This document shows, in pieces, positions 44,326 to 55,649 of a DNA stretch of 64,000 bases (its first letter is position 1; each line of letters starts with the position of its first letter). The DNA lies in assembly GCA_026826555.1 (NCBI GenBank), contig JAKSZT010053764.1, forward strand, positions 34,472,357-34,536,356, read 5' to 3'. A program made the translations under genes and the position numbers. A model generated the notes under the pieces. The model saw nothing but the letters and a program-made list of their open reading frames with translations. It did not search any database and had not been told where the DNA came from. The stretch is from Tolypeutes matacus (Eukaryota > Chordata > Mammalia > Cingulata > Chlamyphoridae).

Positions 44326-45543
44326 GATCTCATTGAATGTCATAGTAGGCACAGTAAACTGTGCCTCAAGCAGGGGTGGTCCTGAGGGCTCTAGAGACAT
44401 CTAGACACTATAGGCAGGCCAGACAATCTCAGGAATTCAGCACCCTATCAGCAGGCCTTACCTTGAATTATATGTTCCCCAGTGTAACAGATTTAGACTC
44501 ATTTATAATTTTCCTACACGTGGCTCTTCTGCCCCTTTTATTTGAACCTATAATTAGCACTATACCCATTAAATATATTTACCAGAGACTTAAATCTTCT
44601 GGCTGTTCATATGCCAGTTGAGGCCTGAATCTCAGCAGAGTTGCAGCCAACACCTACTCTCCAGTTCATTAGACTCACCCAGGACAACTAACAAAATGAT
44701 GGACAATGACTATGCCCCAAAAACAGACAGTATCTATAACTGCAAGCAAGACAATTCCATTCATCTGCCCCATGGGATCTAAGACTCTCTCAATCACAAA
44801 CAAAGTGGGCATCATCATCCTAAAATCCTCAAGATTGAGGAATGAACAAACAGAAGGTAGGAATGCAACCATAGACTAAAGGAGACTCAGTATTATTCAA
44901 ACAATGTAAGAACTTGTAACATTGATATAAAGGCAGCAGTCACCATCAGTTCTGAGGGGAAGGAGAGGAAAGAATAGGTGTAACATGGGGCATTTTTGGA
45001 ACATTGGAATTGTTCTGAATGATACTGTAATGACGGATACAGGCCATTATATATTTTGTCAAAACCTATAAAAATGTGCAATGCAAAGTTTAAACTATAA
45101 TGCAAAATACTGACCATGATTAGAAGCAATGCTTCAATATGTGTTCATCAATTGTAACAAATGTACCACACTCTTCAAAGATGTTGTTAATGGGGAAAAG
45201 TGTGGGAAGGGGAGGGGTGGGGTATATGGGGATCGCCCTATATTTTTGATATATCATTTATGTAATCTAAAGCTCACTAATGATGTTGTTAATGTGGAAA
45301 AGTGTGGGAGGGGGAGGGGGTGGGGCATATGGGAATCCCATATATGTGTGTGTGTGTGTGTGTATTTTTTTTTTTTTTTTTTAACCAGGAGGTCCAAGGG
45401 ATCAAACCCAGGTCCCTCCACATGGGAGACAGACGCCCAACCATTTGAGCCACATCTGCCCCCCTCCCCTATATTTTTTATGCAACATTTATGTAATCTA
45501 AAGCTTCTTTAAAAATAAAAAAGTAACTTCAAAAAAAACACAC
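44326..45543 (+). mobile_element. L1 3'-UTR (family B) inserted in L1-c ORF2
   Basis: Collinear with 38630-39582. A short duplication fits target-site repair: GGCAATTTT at 44317-44325 and GTCAATTTT at 45544-45552 (one mismatch). The tail is AATAAAAAAGTAACTTCAAAAAAAA. It contains a tandem duplication of about 105 bases (45173-45274 and 45275-45510), and a DAS-SINE lies in the second copy. A (GT)n tract precedes the SINE at 45346-45364. Confidence 0.75.
45365..45463 (-). mobile_element. DAS-type SINE, third level of a nest
   Basis: Minus strand: T-run 45365-45382 and a tRNA-like body ending near 45463. The body is nearly the same as 29842-29920 (reverse reading: GCAGATGTGGCTCAAATGGTTGGGCG; B box GGGTTTGATCCC). 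It lies in the second copy of the 105-base duplication of the family B UTR, itself inside L1-c ORF2. The 127-codon plus frame at 45129-45512 runs through it by chance. Confidence 0.85.
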
Positions 45544-46847
45544 GTCAATTTTATCCAAATTTATATACAGATTCAATGCAATCCTGATAAAAATTTCACC
45601 ACCATTTTTTAAAGAAATCAAAAACACAATTAGCAAACTTATTTGGAAGGGGCCTCAAATAGCCAGAAACATCTTAAAAAGGAAGTGTAAAGTTAGAAGA
45701 CTCTTACTTCTGGACTTTAAATCATATTACCTAGCTACAGTGGTAAAAACAGCATGGTACTGGCATAAAGATAGACACATAGACCAACAGAACCTAATTG
45801 ATGGTTAGAAACACACCCTCCCATTTATGGTCAAGTGATTTTTGACAACGCTGTCAAAACCACCCAGCTGGGCAGAATGGTCTATCCAACAAATGGTACC
45901 GGGAGAACTGGATATCCATAGACGAAAGAAAGAGGACCTCTATCTCACACCTTACACAAAAACTAATTCAAAATAGATCAAAGACCTAAATATAAAAGCT
46001 AGAACCATAAAGGTCCTAGAAGAACATGTAAGGAAACATTTTCAAAACCTCGTGATAGGTGGTAGATTCTTAAACCTTACCCCAAAAGCATAAGCAACGA
46101 AAGAAAACATCGATAAATGGGACCTCTTCAAACTTAAACACTTTTGTGATTCAAAGGACTTCATCAAGAAGGTGAAAAAGTAGCCCATAGAATGGGAGAA
46201 AATATTTGGAAATCACATAACCGAAAAGGGTTTGATTTCCATTCTATATAAAGATATCATACAATTCAACAATAAAAGAGTAAGCAATCCAATTTTTTTA
46301 AAAATGGGCAAAAGACTTAGACATTTCTCCAAAGAGGAAATACAAATGGCCAAAAGGCACATGAAAACATGTTCAATATCACTAGCTATTAGGGAAATGC
46401 AAATCAAAATGACAATGAGATATCATCTCACACCACATAGAATGGCCATTATTTAAAAAAAAACAGAAAACATTAAGTGCTGGAGAGGATGTGAAGAAAT
46501 AGGAACATTCCTTCACTGTTGGTGAGAATGTAAAATGGTGCAGCCTCTGTGAAAGACAGTTTGGTGGTTCCTCAGGAAATCTAAACATAGAACTGCCATA
46601 TGACCCAGCAATTCTTCTACTAGGAATATATCCAGAAGAACTGACAACTGTGACACAAACAGACATTTGCACACCAATGTTCATATCATTATACACAATT
46701 GCCAAAAGATGGAAACAACCCAAGTGTCCATCAACTAATGAATGGGTAAAAAAAATGTAGTATGTACACACAATGTAATACAATGCCGTTATAAGAAGAA
46801 ATGAAATTGGGACACACAGGATGAACCTGGAAGTAATTATGCTAAGT

Positions 46848-46947
46848 NNNNNNNNNNNNNNNNNNNNNNNNNNNNNNNNNNNNNNNNNNNNNNNNNNNNN
46901 NNNNNNNNNNNNNNNNNNNNNNNNNNNNNNNNNNNNNNNNNNNNNNN
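46848..46947. other. Assembly gap of 100 N
   Basis: Exactly 100 Ns, the usual placeholder for a gap of unknown size. The left side is the L1-c ORF2 C-terminus, near the end of ORF2; the right side is an A-rich stretch followed by a type E L1 3' UTR. The missing sequence is probably L1. Confidence 0.95.
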
Positions 46948-46996
46948 AAATTAATAAATAAATAAAATATTAAAAAAAAAAAAAAAAAAAAAAAAG

Positions 46997-47690
46997 AATG
47001 TATGGAGTTAAAACCTAGAATACAGGTTACTAGGAGATAAGAGGAGGGTTGAGAAGGGGAACCAGTAGTTAATATATGAAGAAGTTTTAATTAACTTTAC
47101 TGTAAAATGTGGAAATGGATAGAGTTGATGGTAACACATTATAGTGAGTAGAACTAACACAGCTGATTTATAAATGGGATTGTAACTGAAAAGGGTTGTC
47201 TAAGTTTGTAAACGTCAATAGCAAAAAAGGTAGAGTATAATCTAGGGACTGAATAACAGTGATCCCAGAGTTGGATGAGAATTGTATTTAATAGTACAAA
47301 TAAAGGAATGTCCTTTTATGAACTAGAACAAATGTACATCAATAGTGCAAAGTGGTTAGAATGTGGAAAACCATGGGAAAAATAGAATTAATAGCACCTA
47401 TGGACTACACAGTAAACAGCAACATTGTAATAGTCTTGCATTAATGCGAAAGATGCACTGTGTTAATAATTGGGGGGGTATGGAAAAAATATACCAAATA
47501 TACGCTATATACCATAGTTAGTGGTAATACTTTGATATTATCTCATAATGTGTAACAAATGTTCCACAGCAATGTAGTATATAGGTGGAGGAGTGTTGTA
47601 TAAGAATTCCACACATGTGCATGATTGTTTTGTAAGTTCACAACTTGTCTATTAAAAATATTTTTAAAAATTAAAAAATAAAAAAAAGTT
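46997..47690 (+). mobile_element. L1 3' UTR, type E (longest copy)
   Basis: Starts after an A-run (46970-46995) with AATGTATGGAGTTAAAACC. It includes TGGATAGAGTTGATGGTAACAC, TGTGTTAATAATTGGGG, ATACCATAGTTAGTGGTAATAC, AACAAATGTTCCACAGC and TTTGTAAGTTCACAACTTG, then an A-rich tail. Its last 300 bases are shared with 27230-27625, 28676-28862 and 51000-51235. Confidence 0.7.
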
Positions 47691-49680
47691 TTTAAAAAGT
47701 CGGGAATATAGATCTCAACTCAATATGATATTGCATTGACACGATAGGGCTAGCCCATGAACAAATCTGTGAAAGAAAAAAAAGTGAAGAATGCTACCAA
47801 TGCCTCTAGGCTTTTACGTATTTGATCTTTCCTCTTATCGACAGTACCCTCTTCTCTCAGCACTCCCCTTTTCTTTCTTGCCAAAATCAAATTCTGTACT
47901 TTCTTTCACAGTACAAGCGATTAAAGCAAAATAAGTTATTTTCATGCTAGGGTGAGTCATATTTTAAAAAGTAACAACAGTTTCATGTAAAGGGATATGC
48001 TTTTAACACATGGAATTTCAGCTTCCAGACAATGCCAGGGATAGGGTGATCTGCAGAGGATGTTTCTTAGGTTCTCAGGAGTTTCCCAAATAAGTTTCCC
48101 AAAACTCTGACTCACATTCCTCACACATATTCAATCTTGCTTCTCCAGTAGGGGCAGAGTCCAGGTCTCAAACACATCAAAGTCGGTATAATTTTAATAT
48201 GTATATGTCAAAGACCAAATTTTTTTAGAGTATCTTAGGATTCAACTTTCAATGAAAGGGTGAGGAAAATCTTTTTCATTTTCTTTCTTCTCTCTCTCTC
48301 TCCCTCTCCTAACCCCCTTCCTTTTCCCTTCCCTTCTCTTTCTCTCTTCCTTCTTTTCTTTCTTAAATGGACTCCCTGGAAAATCTTCCACATACATTAA
48401 AAAAGCAATTTGGCTTCCTATTCTGTTTTTATTTATGAAGGCAGCTGAGCCAGAGAGCCTCCAGCTATATTTCGTAAGGTACCAATCTACTCGCTTTCAC
48501 ATCCACAACCAGTGTGGTAACAATACACAGTCACAAATGACATCATATTGCAGTTATGTAGGGAGCCCAGCCAGACTTTTTTTTCCTTTCTCCAGATAAA
48601 ATCTATAGATTAGTTCTTGAAGTATAATCAAGAGAGAGAGAGAGAGAGATTGAGAGAGCCTGAATTAATATCAACCAAGTTAAATTGTTTCCAGTTTGCA
48701 AATGGAAAAACAATCTTGACTAATGTATCATACAAATCTATTATTAGCTTTCTGAAGTGTGTCAATATGACTAACTACTTCAACATGCCTTTTCAGAACT
48801 TGCTATTACATATTTTCTGCATTTTTTGCATGTTATAATTTTCTAATCTCCCTTACACCATTAGTTTTCCATCCCACTTATAATGCCAGCTTAAATAAGC
48901 ACACAAGGGTGATAAAAAAGGATTTTATAAAATTATATAACTATTTGTTTTACAATTTGAAGGAGGGGATTGCAGTGGAAAAAAATATAGAGTGAAGAAA
49001 ATTGTATATGTTGTTCTGATATGAAGCAATATATTTTAATCATCCATTTTATGTTTGCCATTGCTTCTGATTATTTTTTCATATAAAAGATTTTATTTTT
49101 GCTGTCTGCATTGACTATGTACTTATTGAGAATTATGTAAGCACTTGGAGTCTGCTAAAATTTTCTAGCTTAAAATATCCAAATTTCTGATCACATAAGA
49201 GCAAAACCTCAAATATTTGGCACCTATACAGCTGGTACCTCTGAACAAACAGAATTCTGAGGAAAACAAAATTTGCAGGCAAAAGTTAGGAAGAACTATT
49301 GAGAAAAGCCAAATACATTGAGTTCAAAGAAATGTCATGACTGGTCAGGTCTCTGTAAGTTCAAAGCATTCTGGGATTGGTTGGAAAGACAAGAATGCAA
49401 CTAAACACACTCCAGCCTGTAAGGTCACAGTGCAAATGACTATTGAAGCCAAGCCAAAGATACAATGGAGAGCAGAGATGATCAGACAAGAGAAAGGGCA
49501 GCAGGATGCAGGAGAAATATGATGATAAAGGAAGGAAAGAAGAATAAAGGCAAGACTGGTAGAAGTTAGAGCAGCATGAAAAATGAGAAATGAAGCATCA
49601 ACAAGGGAAGACTGAAAGCATCTAGAGAAATGGTATGGGAAAAAGGAAATAAAGATGAAGAAGACACAAACCAAGAAAGA
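47691..49680. other. Mostly non-repetitive sequence
   Basis: No gene recognised. A T/C-rich tract lies at 48278-48362 and a (GA)n at 48632-48650. 49500-49680 is purine-rich. The 123-codon minus frame at 49345-49716 and the 61-codon plus frame overlap each other and match nothing known to me. Confidence 0.5.
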
Positions 49681-49683
49681 ATG

Positions 49684-49800
49684 GGGGAAGCAGATGTGGC
49701 GCTCACGCACCTGCATCCCACATGGGAGGTCCTGGGTTTGGTTCCCAGTGCCTCCTAAAAAAAAAACAACAACAAGAAAACAAATGAAAAAAAAACAACT
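49684..49800 (+). mobile_element. DAS-type SINE, first of a head-to-tail pair
   Basis: GGGGAAGCAGATGTGG start, CCCACATGGGAGGTCCTGGG, B-box-like GGGTTTGGTTCCC, then GTGCCTCCTAAAA and an A-rich tail with AAC units (49758-49797). The A box is damaged (GGCGCTCACGCACC). Confidence 0.8.
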
Positions 49801-49908
49801 CAGGGGAGCCCATGTGGCTCAGTGGTTGAGCGCCAGCTTCCCACATATGAGGTCCCAGGTTCAATCTCTGGTCCCCGTATCTTAAAAGACAAACAAACAA
49901 ACAAAAAA
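49801..49908 (+). mobile_element. DAS-type SINE, second of the pair
   Basis: GGGGAGCCCATGTGGCTCAGTGG (A box preserved), CTTCCCACATATGAGGTCCC, B-box-like AGGTTCAATCTCTGG and a tail of (AAAC)n units at 49886-49905. Same strand as its neighbour and directly adjacent, so one probably inserted into the A-tail of the other. Confidence 0.8.
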
Positions 49909-50044
49909 CCTGGACAATCTTAACCAGAACATCCTATGGTAATAAAGCCTGAAAATTAGAGTAACTCTAATTTTAATTAGCTCAAACTAGCAAACAGAAG
50001 TATTTATATTGAAAGGAAAGAAACTAAACATTAGTACCTATTCA

Positions 50045-50220
50045 ATTGCAAGGCACTGATTGCTCCTTATGGGGGCTTTGTTAGTCACTATCATCATGGC
50101 TGTGTTTACAGATAACAAATCTGAGTCATAAACATTTTAAATATCTGGCCAAGGATGATAACCTGGAATGTGAGAAATTGAACTAATATTTAGCTGTCCC
50201 CAAAGATCAATTATGTTCAA
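50045..50220 (-). mobile_element. Possible MIR (antisense)
   Basis: Weak resemblance: CACTATCATCATGGCTGTGTTTACAGATAACAAATCTGAG, ATCTGGCCAAGGATGATAAC and TTGAACTAATATTTAGCTG are in the order of an antisense MIR. Confidence 0.45.
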
Positions 50221-50944
50221 TTATGACATATTGTCCCTAAACCAAATTTATATTTGGTCATAGATGGCATTAATATAGCCAATCTTCCTTCCTATTAATC
50301 CCTTCAAATTCTACGTGTAGTGAACACAACTATATATACCCTTCTGTGATACCTCTCTTCTTGCCTAATATTCCCCTAGTCATCAATAGAATTAACTAGT
50401 GTACAGTTAATAAGTTCCTTGTTTATGTTCGGCCTTGGCATTGGTTCTGGGTTTACCTCCCTGATAAGGAAAGGCCTACTGATTTTGCCCCAAAAGTGAA
50501 AACTGAAGTTCTCTCTTCATTAACCCAGTCCCTTTGGTTCCTAAAAGTATGGTTGAACCTTAAAATTCCCTCTCACACTTAAGCACATTGATTTTATCTT
50601 CATGATAAATTCCATGCAACTATTTATACCTACCATAGAAATAATTTTGCTTTTAATACCCAAGTCGTAGTACACTAGCCATTTTAGCTCACCTGTGTCT
50701 TCTATCACCATTTCCTTCAAATTTTATGATGTCAAAATTTCTAAGTGAAATTTTTAAAAGGTTTACTATAATACTCATTAGGTTGATCCTGATCTGATTT
50801 TAGGGCTTTGGTATATATGGCCCATACTTGTCTTTAAGGTTATATGCATAAATACAAATCTATTTTTTTGAGAATAGAAAGATATCATTGTATTTTCATA
50901 TTTTATTTTCTTTCATAATTAAAATCCTTAATCCAAATGTACAT

Positions 50945-51235
50945 CACAGTGAACTCCATGGTGAATGATGGATTATAGTTAAAGTACAAATATGAGAATG
51001 TTCTCTTATGAACTATAACATGTAGTACCAATACATGTGTTAATAATAGGATGGTTCATGGGAAAAATACATCAAATATAAGCTATGGATTATAGATAGT
51101 AATATTGTGATGATGTTCTTTCATCATTGCTAACAAATATGTCACAACTATGTAAGGTGTTAATGGTGGGGTGATGTATCAGAATCCTATATGGTATGTA
51201 TGACTGTTCTTTAAAAATTTAAAATAAAAAAAAAT
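50945..51235 (+). mobile_element. L1 3' end, type E
   Basis: CATGGTGAATGATGGATTATAG, TGTGTTAATAATAGGATGG, GGAAAAATACATCAAATATAAGC, TTAATGGTGGGGTGATGTATC, then TAAAATAAAAAAAA. 5'-truncated copy of the type E UTR. C-runs follow at 51249-51258 and 51286-51295. Confidence 0.7.
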
Positions 51236-51559
51236 TTCTTGACCCACGCACCCCCCCAAAATAAAATAAAATTCTTAATCCAGATCCCCCCCCCAAGTAG
51301 CGATCTGCATTATTTATTGAAGTAGAAAGAGAAAACTGGGTATTAGACTAAACTTATTTAAAATAAAACAAGTATTTAGAAATGGTGGGGGAAACTCCAG
51401 GCTCTCAGAGAAAGATATCAAAACTAAGATTTCTCCATTCCATAGATAATATCTGTAAGTTGCCAGAGGTATTAAGCCTGCCAAACCAATTAGAACTCTT
51501 GTTCACTGTGTAATACAATTAGTATAATCAACCAAACACAATAACCATTAAGGAATGTA

Positions 51560-51665
51560 CCATATTGTGATATTAATAATATGAAGATATTTATTTCATT
51601 TCATTTAATCCTCTTAGTTTTTCACAGAAATGTTCAATGCTAGAAGTAGATCCAAGATCCCAAAC
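51560..51665 (-). mobile_element. Possible MIR (antisense)
   Basis: CATTTAATCCTCTTAGTTTTTC, AGATCCAAGATCCCAAACCAGGACTTTTC recall the antisense MIR body. Short and decayed. Confidence 0.4.
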
Positions 51666-52599
51666 CAGGACTTTTCATTCTCAATCAAATTTTTTTCATT
51701 GTTTCTTAATGAGTAGGAGAATGTGTTTCTGTATATAAACAGAAGCAAAATAATGTACATACTATTGATTGAACAAATGTTTCAAAGCAATGGTGGTAAA
51801 GCCCTGGTTTTATTGCTTATTCATATCTGACATCTAAATTTCAACCTTGGATTATATAATTTAATACTGCTGCTCCCATGATAGGAGTAACTGTGCAGTC
51901 AGTTAACACATGGAACTGAAAAATACCTGTGGAGTTTATACTGATGCCAACACAGACTCTTTTTAAAGATATAAATGATGCAGCTATAACAAACTTGAGC
52001 TTCCTAAAAAGGGCTCAATGGAAGAAGGAAAAATTGATGGAAACTGGGGAAACTGAAGCCATGATCAAACATATGGTCAACAGCTAATGGAATAATAGTT
52101 TATTTTTCCTCTAGTATCATCACTGATATTTACCTTGTAAATGAATCAGACTGATATTTGAAAATCTCTGTCATTAGGCATCATTTACCAAGGGTAAATG
52201 ACCTGACTGAAGTTCAGGGATGTGTAAATTTGTATGGGAAAAAGAACATCTTTATTTTCCTATACCTCTAACCAAAACTTAGCAGTTTCTTCAATAATGA
52301 AGTACCAACCAGGGTAATATTATCAGTATATTGTCATCAAAGGAAATCACAGATATTTTCATATCATATTACAATTTTCAAAGATATTTAAGAATAAGAT
52401 ATTCACCAGATCTTGTTATTTAATGTATTCATGACATATTTTTTAAAATCTTTTGATAACTGCATTTCAATATACCAGATTTCCCGTAATTAAATGCATT
52501 TTATTTTATACATTTAAAAACAACAGTTTGAGAGGTATCCAGACTGTCAAAATTATCCAATGCACAAGAAAAACTGGGAATTTCTGATCAAGTTTAGCT
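51666..52599. other. No recognised feature
   Basis: AT-rich sequence without a nameable repeat or gene. Confidence 0.5.
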
Positions 52600-52604
52600 T
52601 AATC

Positions 52605-53235
52605 CAAATCACCATATCTTACTCCTGGGTGACTATTATCTTCCTAACTGGTCTCAGTCTCTCAATTCTTGTAATCAGAGATCCATTCTTCATTCAAATA
52701 CAGGAGTATCTTTAGAAGATGTAAATCATATCTCACTCTCTTGTTCAAAATTCTCCAATGCTTTCCCAACAGACTGACTCAAATTCAAACTCCATATGAT
52801 AGTTCTAAATGCCATTATCTAGTTTCTTCCTGTTTCTCTTACTGGATCACTTCTCATTATTTCCTCACTATTTTCTATCATAGTAGCTTTCTCTCTGTTC
52901 TTCTATCACTTGATAGGCCCTTGCACTGTGCTAACTCCTCCTCCACACCCATCAGGTCTCAGCTCAAAAAACACCTCCTAAGGTTATCCCTGAAGACCCA
53001 AACTGAAGCAGTTGCTTCCTTTCCAAGTTACCATCACATCACCTTGTATTATTTTGCTTCAGAGTTGTTATCTGAAATTATCTTATTTACATATTAATTT
53101 ACATGTTTATTATCTGTTGTTCCATTACCAGAGTATAAGTTCCAAGAAGGTAAATACCTTGTCTGTCTGCCTCACCACATTAAAGTTTTTGGCACATAGA
53201 ACCTAATGAATATTTTTTTTTCACTGAGTGAATGA
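52605..53235 (+). mobile_element. L2 LINE 3' region
   Basis: Sense L2: TCTTGTTCAAAATTCTCCAATG (52738), CATCAGGTCTCAGCTCAAAAAACACCTCC (52950), GTTATCTGAAATTATCTTATTTAC (53067), TTATTATCTGTTGTTCC, AGTATAAGTTCCAAGAAGG (53132) and GGCACATAGAACCTAATGAAT (53190). A 118-codon frame at 52741-53097 lies inside and is taken as chance within the decayed repeat. Confidence 0.7.
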
Positions 53236-55007
53236 ACCTCCTCATTTTATTGGGGAAACTAGAGAACACAATGTTTAATAAAGCTCCCTTAAGGCATTCC
53301 ACATGGTGATACAGACTGAAAACACCTGTAATTAAATTTTAATGGCCTATTGGCGTTTTATTTTTTAATATAGTTAGCAAATTAATTCACTAATGAATGA
53401 GTTTCCTTCCCCTCTAATGAATGAGTTTTTTAGTGATTTTTCACACAACCTCCTGAAAGATTAGCCATTTAACCACAAACCCCAGATTCTTTTTATATGC
53501 ACCAGTTAACTTTCTCTAATGTTACCTTGAAGTCTATACTGGTCCTCAGCCGGATGTTCTTAGATTAATAATGCCCTCTATGTTCAGCAAACATTAGAGA
53601 GTCTATCAAACACCTCTTAGAAGTTTTGTTTTGTTTTTTTAACAATGACTCATTGTTATTTAACAATGACTCGTTGTTTATTTAGCCTAATTCAATTGTG
53701 TATGTATTTATTTACTTACCTAATAGTTTGATCATTAGTAGCTTGATTCCAAGGTTTTTGATTCATTTATTTTCTAGGTGTTTGATAATATATTAATACG
53801 GGCTAAATATTACATTTTTATCAGCTTGCAGTTCATTTAGACTTGAAAAAATTAGAATTCCCTCTTCATAGAAAGAATCTGCTCTAATAGATCTAATTAG
53901 CTTATTTTCTTGAAATAGCTGAGCATCCACTATTAGAAATGAACAATCCAGTTGAAAACAGGACCTTGGCTGCTCTTAAAAACCAGCTGAACTAATAAAC
54001 CAACTTGTCAGTGACATTCTTTCCAAACCATTTTCCCCTTTGATGCTGCTAACCTGTGAGGACTCTCATTTTATTATAGGATTTTCATTTGTGATACTGG
54101 TCACATCAAATGAAAATGCAGATGTTTTGGACAAAACAATAAACAGATGACCTAAGTGGGATTAAACCATTACAAACGAGCTTTCTCTGCTTTAGTTCCA
54201 GAATCTGTCAGTTTTCAGTCTGGCGGTGTGATCAAAGCCAGATATGCTTAGATCAGAGCAAAGACAAATTATGACTGCCACAAAGAAAAAGCAATAAGCA
54301 AGTCAGGCATGTATCAGAATTCTCATGGATGCAGTGATGTTTATGTTTCATGCTATGAAAATAGTGCGAGTGGATCTGGATGGTAAAAAAAAAAAAAACA
54401 AGTCATGCTAATGCACTTGAGTCAGCTATGTGTATTCGTGCTAGGGAGTTTTACTTTGTTCTTTTTAGAGGCACTTGGCTTATTTTAATGGTTTTTCCTT
54501 GCATGGCATAATCACCAGCTATGTGATTAACCATGTCTAGTTAAGTTATTTCATCACATCAAAAGTAGTGTAAAATAGCTTTTCTGTTGACTGGAAAGCT
54601 AAGTTTGGTGGTTATGAATGTACCAGACATCAAAGAGCTCTATTATCCACAGACTACATGGAAGCAGGCCAGCAGCATTGAAAGTTTCCCCTCTATTGCT
54701 CCTTCCTTTAAGTGGAGTCATCACCCACTAAGACTGGAGGGAAGGAGGTGATTTCCATAATAATGTATTCTTGCACTCTTTATCCAAATAGGAAGGATGG
54801 TGGCCAACTGTTCTGTCTATTGAATGCAGATAAAGGGAAAAATATATGTTCATATTGTAGCAGGAAGATACCACTATGTGCTGCCTAGAATGAGCACTAA
54901 TCAAGCTTCTAATTCCAGTTTGTACCACTAGCCAGTTGTACAATTATGGATAAGCTGTTTAGTTTTCCTTGAAGCATCTATAAAGGGCTAGGAAGAGCTT
55001 AGATGGT
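53236..55007. other. Non-repetitive stretch
   Basis: No repeat or gene recognised over about 1.8 kb, the longest such stretch on the right half before 61 kb. Contains two near copies of AACAATGACT(C)ATTGTT-type palindromic words at 53641-53680. Codon-like structure is absent. Confidence 0.5.
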
Positions 55008-55649
55008 CTGGAAGGCTTTTTTTAAACACATCAATTTTATTGATGCATATTAATAAAGCATAAATCCATTCAAAGTGCACAATGATATCTGGCATAATCA
55101 CATACTTGTACATTCATTACTTCAATTATTTTAGACCAGTTTCATTATTCTAATAATAAAAAACAAACAACAAACAAAACTCATCACCTCTCAATCTGTT
55201 TCCCTTCCTGTACATAGCTGCTATTCTGTTTCCTTCTCTCAAATTTATTTGTATTTATATTTTGTAAATAGTCTTATATATCAATATCGCCAATATTCAT
55301 ATTTTACATGAGGTTTCACTATATTATTCAGTCCCATGAACATTTTTAGCTTTCCTTTTAGTAATATACATGATCCTAGACTTACCCTTTGAACCACTGT
55401 CATACACATATATTAGCTCTGCTAGTTACAAACCCTATGATGTACTTTCACCATTTCTAATCATTTCCAAAGATTTACAAAAAACATTTTACCAAATCTG
55501 CACAGATTAACCCTCAGCTTTTCATTCTCTACCCTCATTCTATTTTCTGGTGGCCTATATTCTAATTATTAACTCCATGAGTTTACACAATATATGTGGC
55601 TCATAATAATGCAATCCTATTGTGTCTGGCTTGCTTCACTTAACATAAT

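Larger units (their letters stand above)
43711..46847 (+). pseudogene. L1-c ORF2, interrupted by a nested L1 and cut by the gap
   Basis: Reverse transcriptase part: [22 protein letters not shown] (43847-43900), then the catalytic motif [18 protein letters not shown] (about 43963-44015; the FADD codons are 43972-43983), then [20 protein letters not shown]. At 44325 a family B L1 3' end is inserted; ORF2 resumes at 45544 (TCAATTTTATCC). It continues through the C-terminal domain: AFHPIVKFIWKGPQIARN-like, HCW near 46517, LGIYPEELTT near 46625, and TMFISLYTIAKRWKQPKCPS near 46675-46732. It stops at the N-gap at 46848. Frameshifts and stops are frequent, although FADD is preserved. Confidence 0.8.

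Noticed and set aside
44317..45552. Idea that L1-c and the inserted 3' UTR are one element with a duplicated UTR
   Set aside because: ORF2 resumes in register after 45543 and a short duplication flanks the insert, so insertion is the simpler reading.
49345..49716. 123-codon minus frame with a Phe/Ser-rich hydrophobic stretch
   Set aside because: Antisense to a purine-rich tract, overlaps a DAS-SINE at one end, and resembles no family; not supported as a gene.
52741..53097. 118-codon plus frame
   Set aside because: Lies wholly within an L2 3' region.
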